DNA of 6,408 nucleotides from an uncultured Acidobacteriota bacterium. Its GTDB lineage: Bacteria; Acidobacteriota; Terriglobia; Terriglobales; Acidobacteriaceae. Of the stretch, positions 1 through 4,995 are shown one piece after another (positions within the stretch are counted from its first letter, which is position 1; each line of letters starts with the position of its first letter). Made by a program: the position numbers and the translations under genes. Location: positions 1-6,408 of the forward strand of contig CAIZGA010000117.1 in the NCBI GenBank assembly GCA_903932385.1, written 5' to 3'. The notes under the pieces are model-generated. The model made no database searches. It had not been told where the DNA came from and saw only the letters and a list, made by a program, of their open reading frames with translations.

Positions 1-104
1 ATCCCGGCCCAGGAGATGAGGAGAAAGGGGTTGGTCCACGCCGTCCCCGTGAGCAGCGGGTACGGGTCCCACGCTTGCGCGGGGTTGCGCCACACTATCA
101 AGGC
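1..104 (-). other. Segment that does not match PriA at the window edge
   Basis: From codon 518 of priA (plus strand 104 downwards) the reading frame stays open for 34 codons but loses all resemblance to PriA. The expected Arg-Arg-Gly and first zinc-ligand cysteines are missing. The translation is hydrophobic and Trp-rich, with WRNPAQAWDPYPLL and then NPFLLISWAG, and looks more like a piece of a membrane protein. The other two frames of this strand do not restore PriA either: one hits a stop at once and the other gives RLDSVAQPRASV. No inverted repeat or target duplication is visible. Possible explanations are a chimeric contig end, a rearrangement or an insertion. I cannot identify the source of the segment. 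Confidence 0.6.
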
Positions 105-1655
105 GTTGAGCAGAATGATGACCTGCTCGCCGCGGTCGAGCGCAACTTGCGTGGTCTCAATCAAGCGGCGCGAGAAAATTTCTTCGCGGCCCGTCTCCTG
201 AAATTCACGGCGCATGTCGAGCAGTTCAATCTCCGGCAGCGGACGGTCGGCAACGCGGTCTTTAATTTCAATGAGCGCGTAGCGGCCTCGCGTGGCATTG
301 GACCAACTCTCCAGCGATGGCGTGGCGGAGCCGAGCACGATGACGGCGCCGTTGAGTTTGGCGCGCATCACGGCAACATCGCGGCCATGGTAGCGCGGCG
401 TTTCCTCCTGCTTGTAGCTGGAGTCGTGCTCTTCATCCACGATGATGAGGCCGGGCGAAACCACCGGCGCAAAAACTGCCGAGCGTGTGCCGACGACAAC
501 CCGCGCCGCGCCGCTGCGAATGCGATGCCACTGACCGGCGCGTTCATCGGGCGTGAGCCCGGAGTGCAGCAGAGCGACTGCTTCTCCGAAAGCTGCGTAC
601 ATTTCACCGGCCATCTGCGGCGTGAGGCCAATCTCCGGAACCAGCAGCAGCGCGGACTTGCCCATCGCCAGCGTGCGCTGCATGGCGGCGATATAGACGG
701 CGGTTTTGCCGGAGCCGGTGACGCCGTGCAGCAGCAGCGGTTTGAAATCTGCAGTGGCTGCGGTTTCCAGCGCGACGACGATGCTGGCCAGCGCAGCCGT
801 CTGTGGCTCATTCAGCAGATGTTCATGCGAGGAGAGCCGGCCATGCGGTTTGACCGAGCCGACGGAAAATTCCGAATCCACTTCTTCCACCCGCACCAGT
901 TTGCGGCGTATCAGCGTGCCGAGCGTGCTCTGCGGAATCGGCAGGCGGCGAAGTTCGCGCACCGGCATACGGCCACCGGCGGCGGCCAGTTCGGCGAGGA
1001 TGGCGGTCTGGTTGGCGTTGAGTTTGGGCAGACGCGCGTCTTCCACCAGCACGGCAATTTGCTCGGTCATGCGGGCATCGCGCGGCGCGGCAACAACTTC
1101 GCGCAGCAGCCAGCGTTTGCGCACCATGCCGGTGAGCAGTTTGAGTGGCACTTTGAGCGACGAACGCAGCGTGGCTTCACGCAGGGCATCGCCTGGTTCC
1201 AGGCGATTGAGGACCGCGTATTCCAGGTCCTGCTCGCCGGCGGATTTTCGGGAACGGCGCGAGGCACCGCGGTCGGCGGATTCAAAAAGAATTTTGCGGC
1301 CGGTTTCGGTAATGCGATAGACGGCCTCGGTGCGAACCTCGGCCGAGAGCGGCAACATTCCGCGCAACACTTCGCCGAGTGGCGCAACGTAATACGCGGC
1401 CATCCAATCGGCCAGTTGCAGCAGTTCTTCGGTGAGCAGCGGCACGGGGTCCAGGACATGTTCGACCGGCTTGAGGACGACACCTTCCGGCGGTGGGTCG
1501 TCATGCAGGCGCGTGACCACGCCGGTGAGCTTTTGCCCGCCGAAGGGGACGATGACGCGGCCACCGGGGACCGGCGGCGTTGTCTCCGCATTCACCGTGT
1601 AGGTGAAGGTGCGGTCAAGCGGGGTTGGCAGGGCGACTTCGCAGAAGGCTGGCAT
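1..1655 (-). CDS. priA: Primosomal protein N' (PriA helicase), partial, 3' end anomalous
   Basis: PriA is the cytoplasmic 3'-5' superfamily 2 DNA helicase that recognises stalled forks and D-loops and reloads the replicative helicase. Residues 1 to about 105 form the 3'-DNA-binding domain, with LPTPLDRTFTY near the start and PGGRVIVPFGG after it. A winged-helix and linker region follows. Helicase lobe 1 carries Walker A GVTGSGKT (311-318), LLLVPEIGLTPQ, the DEEH Walker B box (407-410) with SSYKQEE after it, and GSATPSLE (442-449). The ATG at 1655 is the first possible start, because an in-frame TAG lies three codons upstream; its ribosome site is weak. The gene begins 34 nt after the udg stop, so co-transcription is likely. 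Similarity ends after QVIILLN (residue 517). The family continues with RRG and a cysteine-rich zinc region, but this frame instead reads ALIVWRNP and stays open to the edge. The zinc domain and lobe 2 are absent from the window. Identity is certain; the 3' end is not. Confidence 0.93.
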   Translation of the reverse strand, partial: MPAFCEVALPTPLDRTFTYTVNAETTPPVPGGRVIVPFGGQKLTGVVTRLHDDPPPEGVVLKPVEHVLDPVPLLTEELLQLADWMAAYYVAPLGEVLRGMLPLSAEVRTEAVYRITETGRKILFESADRGASRRSRKSAGEQDLEYAVLNRLEPGDALREATLRSSLKVPLKLLTGMVRKRWLLREVVAAPRDARMTEQIAVLVEDARLPKLNANQTAILAELAAAGGRMPVRELRRLPIPQSTLGTLIRRKLVRVEEVDSEFSVGSVKPHGRLSSHEHLLNEPQTAALASIVVALETAATADFKPLLLHGVTGSGKTAVYIAAMQRTLAMGKSALLLVPEIGLTPQMAGEMYAAFGEAVALLHSGLTPDERAGQWHRIRSGAARVVVGTRSAVFAPVVSPGLIIVDEEHDSSYKQEETPRYHGRDVAVMRAKLNGAVIVLGSATPSLESWSNATRGRYALIEIKDRVADRPLPEIELLDMRREFQETGREEIFSRRLIETTQVALDRGEQVIILLNALIVWRNPAQAWDPYPLLTGTAWTNPFLLISWAG

Positions 1656-1689
1656 GACGGGCTAATGTTCCAGCATACCGCGTGGAGAA

Positions 1690-2532
1690 CTACTCGGAAG
1701 GCGTTGCGGATTTTGGCGGTTTCAGGCCGAGTTCGGCCATCACCATTTGCAGGTCTTTCCAGGTTTCTTTTTTCTGGCGCGGGTCGCGCAGCAGGAAGGC
1801 CGGGTGATAGGTGACGGCGAGTTTGGCCCCACGGCAAGTGTGCCAGTTGCCGCGCAGCAGGCTGAGCGCCGACTTGCGCCCGAGCAGATACGTGGCCGCA
1901 GTGGCGCCGAGGGCGACGATGACCTTGGGACGCACGACGTCAATCTGGCGCAGCAGGAAAGGCGAGCAGGTGGTGGCCTCAGAAAATTCCGGCACGCGGT
2001 TGCCGGGCGGGCGGCATTTGACGATGTTGGCGATGTAGACCTGTTCGCGCGAGAGGCCCATGGCGGTAATCATGTTGTTGAGCAAATGGCCGGCGCGGCC
2101 GACAAACGGGATGCCCTGCTCATCTTCATCGGCACCCGGGCCTTCGCCGACGAACATCAACTCGGCATTGGGGTCGCCATCGGAGAAAACAATTTTGTTG
2201 CGGCCATAGCTGAGGGCGCAGCGGGTGCATTCGCCCAGCTCTTCGCGGATGGTGGCGAGAGCGGCGGCTTTTTTAGCTGGCGCGATGGGTGCGGGTAAAG
2301 GGGCGAGTGCGTCGAAGCTGACGAGTTGGTTGGCGGATGCGCGTGCGATGTCGGTCTCCTCAGGCGATGGCCGGGAAATGATTGGTGCGATGGGCTGTGC
2401 GGATGCGATTGGCGATGCAGTTGCTGGTCGCGTTGCAGAAACTAGCGGCGGAGGCGCGGCTGGCTGCTGCACGGCTGTGGGATCGAGCCAGTGTTCCGGC
2501 TCGCCATTGCGATAGAAGCTGAAGACGCCCAT
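1690..2532 (-). CDS. Family 4 uracil-DNA glycosylase (4Fe-4S)
   Basis: This enzyme removes uracil from DNA to start base excision repair. In numbering from the ATG at 2532, the four cluster cysteines are C102 and C105 (ECTRC), C173 (VKCRPPGNR) and C189 (CSPFLLRQ). This is the C-X2-C / C-X15-C pattern of family 4. Motif A is GEGPGADEDEQG (129-140), followed by PFVGRAG; motif B is HPA (243-245) in TYHPAFLLR. GEGPGAD rather than a GLAPA-type motif argues against family 5. Residues about 18-88 are a Pro/Ala/Ser-rich, probably disordered linker before the catalytic domain. The true gene probably begins at TTG 2606, 3 nt after the coaBC stop, with one base missing in a homopolymer; that would make about 305 residues rather than 280. 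With this sequence as given, ATG 2532 is the only ATG start in frame. It lies 12 nt after GGGGGAG, a rather long spacing. priA follows after 34 nt. Confidence 0.93.
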   Translation of the reverse strand: MGVFSFYRNGEPEHWLDPTAVQQPAAPPPLVSATRPATASPIASAQPIAPIISRPSPEETDIARASANQLVSFDALAPLPAPIAPAKKAAALATIREELGECTRCALSYGRNKIVFSDGDPNAELMFVGEGPGADEDEQGIPFVGRAGHLLNNMITAMGLSREQVYIANIVKCRPPGNRVPEFSEATTCSPFLLRQIDVVRPKVIVALGATAATYLLGRKSALSLLRGNWHTCRGAKLAVTYHPAFLLRDPRQKKETWKDLQMVMAELGLKPPKSATPSE

Positions 2533-2606
2533 ATCGCGGTAGTACTCCCCCAGGCGCGAAGGGCTTGCGGATCCGGCGCGAGTTCGGACTTGCTGTCAGC
2601 GGCCAA
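2533..2606 (-). other. Probable out-of-frame 5' end of the uracil-DNA glycosylase gene
   Basis: Reading from TTG at 2606-2604 gives MAADSKSELAPDPQALRAWG, which then runs out of frame. The glycosylase frame just before its ATG reads GEYYRDM and continues as GVFSFYR. The two meet at a run of five C on the plus strand (2547-2551). One additional base there would join them as RAWGEYYRDMGVFSFYR, an amphipathic helix-like stretch. Without it, the upstream frame is separate from the enzyme and the glycosylase frame has only a short stretch open back to a TGA. This could be a sequencing or assembly error, a genuine frameshift with re-initiation at ATG 2532, or chance. I favour an error or mutation. 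Confidence 0.55.
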
Positions 2607-2609
2607 GAC

Positions 2610-3860
2610 TTACTCTTCCATCAGGGGAGATTTGCGCGAGGGCATGGCGAATTCGGCCACCAACTGGCGCGGGCGGCGGAGTTCCATCGCCTCGTCAAGA
2701 ATGCGGTCGGCCATGACGCGCTTGGTCATCTCGGGAAAATCAATGGCGGTCTGGCGCGTGAGGAAGGTGGCGGCGTTGCGTTCTGAATCGAAGCCGATGC
2801 CGCGACGCGAAACGTCGTTGATGACGATGGCATCCACACCCTTGCGTTCCAGTTTGCCGCGGCCATGCTCGATGGCATTTTCCGTTTCCGCAGCGAAGCC
2901 GATGACGAGCGTGCCGGGCTTGCGCAGCTCGACAACTTCACGCAGGATGTCTTCGGTGGGTTCAAGTTCAAGCTTGATGGGGCCGCTGCGTTTCATTTTG
3001 GTTTCCGCTACCACGCGGGCGCGGTAGTCGGCCACGGCGGCAGACTTGATGACCATGGTGGCTTCGGGCAGACGCTCCAGCAAAGCCGCGCGCATTTCTT
3101 CGGCGGTGGTGATGGAAATCAATTCGCAACGCGACGGCGGCTGCAGAGATGAGGGACCGCTGATGAGGATGACTTTGGCACCGCGACGTTCTGCGGCTTC
3201 TGCCAGCGCGTAACCCATGCGTCCGCTGGAACGGTTGCCGAGGAAGCGGACCGGGTCGATGGCTTCGCGCGTGCCGGCGGCGGTGACGATGACCGTCTCC
3301 TGCGCGAGATCATGACGGCGGTGCAGGCTACCGAGAACTGCATCCACAATGCGCGGAATTTCTGCCAGGCGACCGGCACCGACCATGCCGCAGGCAAGAT
3401 CGCCGCTTTCCGGCTCAACGATGCGAACGCTGCGGCTGGCAAGAGTTTCGAGGTTGGCGCGCGTGGCCGGGTGCTCCCACATGTTGACGTTCATGGCCGG
3501 GGCGACGATGACTGGCGCGGCGGTGGCGAGATAGAGCGTGGATAGAAAATCATCCGCCAGACCGTGGGCGAATTTTGCCAGCATGTCTGCGGTGGCCGGA
3601 GCCACTACGAGCGCGTCAGTAGATTGCGCCACGGCGATGTGGTCAATCGAGGAACCGGTTTCGGGTGTGGCGGTTGCATCCCAAAGGCTGGTGATGACCC
3701 TGTGGCCGCTGAGCGAGGAGAGTGTGAGCGGGGTGATGAAGCGCGTCGCCGATTCAGTCATGACAACGTGCACATCGAGCGCCTGCTGCTGCAAGGCACG
3801 CACCAGCTCGGCGGATTTATACGCTGCAATGCCGCCACAGATGCCGACGGTTACCTTCAT
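2610..3860 (-). CDS. coaBC: Bifunctional phosphopantothenoylcysteine decarboxylase / phosphopantothenate-cysteine ligase
   Basis: CoaBC carries out two consecutive steps of coenzyme A synthesis. CoaB joins 4'-phosphopantothenate to cysteine using CTP, and CoaC decarboxylates the product using FMN. The CoaC half (about residues 1-180) has the flavoprotein start GICGGIAAYK (6-15), the catalytic His in SIDHIA (H74), the PAMNVNMW substrate motif (121-128) and the active cysteine in LACGMVGAGRLAE (C157). The CoaB half (about 188-400) has TAAGTREAIDPVRFLGNRSSG (193-213), KSAAVADYR (272-280), the KMKR lysine motif (288-291), GFAAET (321-326) and NDVSRRGIGFD (348-358). At 416 residues it is full length for the fusion. 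ATG 3860 is preceded by AGGAG five nucleotides upstream, which settles the start. It lies 48 nt after rpoZ and ends 3 nt before the likely glycosylase start. Nothing is missing from either active site. Confidence 0.97.
   Translation of the reverse strand: MKVTVGICGGIAAYKSAELVRALQQQALDVHVVMTESATRFITPLTLSSLSGHRVITSLWDATATPETGSSIDHIAVAQSTDALVVAPATADMLAKFAHGLADDFLSTLYLATAAPVIVAPAMNVNMWEHPATRANLETLASRSVRIVEPESGDLACGMVGAGRLAEIPRIVDAVLGSLHRRHDLAQETVIVTAAGTREAIDPVRFLGNRSSGRMGYALAEAAERRGAKVILISGPSSLQPPSRCELISITTAEEMRAALLERLPEATMVIKSAAVADYRARVVAETKMKRSGPIKLELEPTEDILREVVELRKPGTLVIGFAAETENAIEHGRGKLERKGVDAIVINDVSRRGIGFDSERNAATFLTRQTAIDFPEMTKRVMADRILDEAMELRRPRQLVAEFAMPSRKSPLMEE
2613..2619 (-). promoter_or_regulatory. 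Candidate ribosome binding site for TTG 2606 of the glycosylase gene
   Basis: The last codons of coaBC read GGAAGAG immediately before its TAA. This purine-rich stretch lies 6 nt upstream of TTG 2606, a normal spacing. The coaBC stop is in the same frame as the TTG, so TTG is the first possible start in that frame. The arrangement suggests translational coupling, but the match to the consensus is only moderate. Confidence 0.4.
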
Positions 3861-3865
3861 GCTGA

Positions 3866-3871
3866 CTCCTC
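3866..3871 (-). promoter_or_regulatory. Shine-Dalgarno of coaBC
   Basis: The minus strand reads GAGGAG followed by five nucleotides and ATG 3860. It is a strong match at ideal spacing and fixes the coaBC start. Confidence 0.75.
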
Positions 3872-3908
3872 ATGTGGTGTTACGCGGCGTTCGTGCGACC
3901 GCTTGGGT

Positions 3909-4121
3909 TCAGGCTGCGGGTTCACTGTCCGGCTTTCCCGGAACAGCGGGCAAAACAAATTTAACCTGGCCGGCTTCAATCTCATCCTGGGCCACTTTGC
4001 AGGCCTTCATGGAACGGGACTTGACCATTGGCTCTGCACCCTGTTGCAACTGGCGTGCGCGGCGGGCCGCCACTTTCACCAGATGATACTTGCTCGTAAA
4101 TTCGTTACCGACTTCCGTCAC
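3909..4121 (-). CDS. rpoZ: DNA-directed RNA polymerase omega subunit
   Basis: Omega is the small subunit that clamps the C-terminal region of beta' and helps assemble RNA polymerase. The 70-residue product carries the family core: Asn6 and Phe8, Lys11-Tyr12 with LVKVAARRARQLQQGAEP (about 14-31), then the VAQDEIEAG helix (43-51). The tail, PAVPGKPDSEPAA, is short and probably disordered. The frame is open far upstream through the gmk region, but residues before the GTG do not resemble omega. The GTG at 4121 has GGGAGGG 7-8 nt upstream, so it is the chosen start. The gene sits 73 nt after gmk and 48 nt before coaBC, matching the gmk-rpoZ-coaBC order common in bacteria. The Lys-Tyr-X-Leu-Val and Ala-Arg-Arg-Ala-Arg-Gln signatures make the identity clear despite the small size. 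Confidence 0.93.
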   Translation of the reverse strand: MTEVGNEFTSKYHLVKVAARRARQLQQGAEPMVKSRSMKACKVAQDEIEAGQVKFVLPAVPGKPDSEPAA

Positions 4122-4128
4122 AAGAATT

Positions 4129-4135
4129 CCCTCCC
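4129..4135 (-). promoter_or_regulatory. Shine-Dalgarno that sets the GTG start of rpoZ
   Basis: GGGAGGG on the minus strand lies seven nucleotides upstream of GTG 4121. It is the only strong site in the gmk-rpoZ gap and supports the short, 70-residue form of omega over any longer reading. Confidence 0.75.
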
Positions 4136-4165
4136 ATGCAGAGAATCTACCAGTATGAGATGCTT

Positions 4166-4181
4166 CCGGCCAAGTGGCCAG
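4166..4181 (-). repeat. Small hairpin in the gmk-rpoZ gap
   Basis: The minus strand reads CTGGCC, ACTT, GGCCGG. As RNA this gives a six-pair stem, one pair being G-U, with a four-base loop. It is not followed by a T run, so it is not an intrinsic terminator. It may be chance in GC-rich DNA or a weak mRNA structure between the two genes. Confidence 0.25.
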
Positions 4182-4194
4182 ATTTCCACCGTGG

Positions 4195-4914
4195 CTAGCT
4201 GACGCCGAAGGTCTGCAAAATTTCCCGCAGCCCGGCGGCAGACTGGCTGGAACGCAGGCTGGCGGTGAGGCAACTCTCTGCCAGCGGTTCCAGACCGGCG
4301 GCGGGCTCGGCAATCGCCTGCAGCAGTTTTTCCGGCTGGCCGCGTCGGCGGCGTTCGGCAAGAACCACGGAGCGAAGTTTCTCGACGGCTTCATCGAGCA
4401 CGTCATTCAGCACGGCGTATTTGTATTTCCAGATTTCACCCATCTCACTTTTGGCCTGACGCAGACGGCGCTGGATGATTTCTTCCACGGCCATGTTTTC
4501 TGCGGCGCTGCGCTGACGCAGGCGCGACTCCAGCACACCGGGGCTGGGCGGGATGATGAAGATGCTGACGGATTCCTTAAACTTTTCGATGACCTGCAGA
4601 GCGCCTTGCACATCGATATCGAGCAGGAGATCGTTGCCGCGGGACTCGGCGTCTCGCAAGGCCTGCAGCGAGGTGCCGTAGTAGTTGTCATACACGCTGG
4701 CCCACTCGAGAAAGCCGCCTTCGGCGATGTGCTGCTCAAACTCGGCGCGGGTGGCAAAGTGATATTCGCGGTCCTGCTGCTCACCGCCGCGGGGCGCGCG
4801 CGTGGTCCATGAGATGGAAAACTCCAGCGCGCCGACCTGCTGACGCAGATGGCTGACCAGCGTGGACTTGCCGGACCCGGATGGCGCCGAAACGATGAAC
4901 AGTATGCCTGCCAA
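4195..4914 (-). CDS. gmk: Guanylate kinase
   Basis: Gmk phosphorylates GMP to GDP with ATP in the cytoplasm, feeding GTP and dGTP pools. In numbering from TTG 4914, the P-loop is SAPSGSGKST (9-18, with Lys16). The GMP-binding set is S35, R39, R42, E45, Y51, E70, Y79 and T81, and LLDIDVQGA holds D99 and D101. The lid region is RRLRQAKSEM, and NDVLDEAVEKL closes the core. All residues expected for catalysis are present. The 239-residue product is longer than the usual 200-210 because about 48 residues follow the core after the RRRR stretch. An in-frame ATG at 4986 would add 24 residues. I prefer TTG because the extra sequence is AT-rich, contains a palindrome and does not resemble Gmk, and because the family usually starts just before GILFIVSAPSG. 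GGGGA lies just upstream of the TTG. The ATG alternative cannot be excluded. Confidence 0.93.
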   Translation of the reverse strand: MAGILFIVSAPSGSGKSTLVSHLRQQVGALEFSISWTTRAPRGGEQQDREYHFATRAEFEQHIAEGGFLEWASVYDNYYGTSLQALRDAESRGNDLLLDIDVQGALQVIEKFKESVSIFIIPPSPGVLESRLRQRSAAENMAVEEIIQRRLRQAKSEMGEIWKYKYAVLNDVLDEAVEKLRSVVLAERRRRGQPEKLLQAIAEPAAGLEPLAESCLTASLRSSQSAAGLREILQTFGVS

Positions 4915-4995
4915 GATTTCCCCGTGAATCAGTTTGCCGCAATGTGAATTATTCCATTGTTGCTTATAGATTACCGGATGGCGCAAGCGCGGCGA
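4915..4995. other. AT-rich gap between the receptor gene and gmk
   Basis: This 81-nt stretch separates the receptor stop from the preferred gmk start. Positions 4941-4974 hold only 9 G/C in 34 bases, a clear drop from the surrounding GC-rich genes, as expected of a promoter or untranslated leader. On the minus strand TATAAG and AATAAT could act as -10 elements, but neither has a convincing -35 box 16-18 nt upstream. No terminator hairpin with a T run is seen for the receptor gene. Confidence 0.45.
4940..4959. repeat. Imperfect palindrome upstream of gmk
   Basis: On the plus strand the arms are CAATG and CATTG, with GAAT and ATTC nested inside around a central A; one extra T interrupts the left half. 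The 20-bp element lies about 26 nt upstream of TTG 4914, where an operator could sit. It could equally be chance in AT-rich DNA, and I know of no regulator for it. Confidence 0.3.

Noticed and set aside
1..104. Insertion sequence end as the cause of the priA break
   Set aside because: No terminal inverted repeat, target duplication or transposase-like residues are visible in the 104 bases available.
75..1814. A 579-codon open frame on the plus strand opposite priA and the end of the glycosylase gene
   Set aside because: The opposite strand encodes clear PriA motifs (GVTGSGKT, DEEH, GSATPSLE) over the same bases. The plus frame has no recognisable domain and an Arg/Gln/His-rich composition typical of an antisense shadow in GC-rich DNA.
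4166..4181. Hairpin after gmk as an intrinsic terminator
   Set aside because: The stem is short and contains a wobble pair, and no T run follows on the minus strand.
3909..4406. A 165-residue version of omega starting inside gmk
   Set aside because: The first 95 residues are a shadow of the gmk C-terminus and do not resemble omega. A strong GGGAGGG before GTG 4121 explains the 70-residue form.
3564..4812. Two 212-codon plus-strand frames (3564-4202 and 4174-4812) opposite coaBC, rpoZ and gmk
   Set aside because: Both lie antisense to well-conserved genes with intact motifs, show no family resemblance and have no ribosome site I trust.
4940..4985. A sigma-70 promoter for gmk built on TATAAG or AATAAT
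   Set aside because: The sequences 17 nt upstream (CGCGCT and CGGTAA) do not resemble TTGACA, so I did not call a specific promoter.
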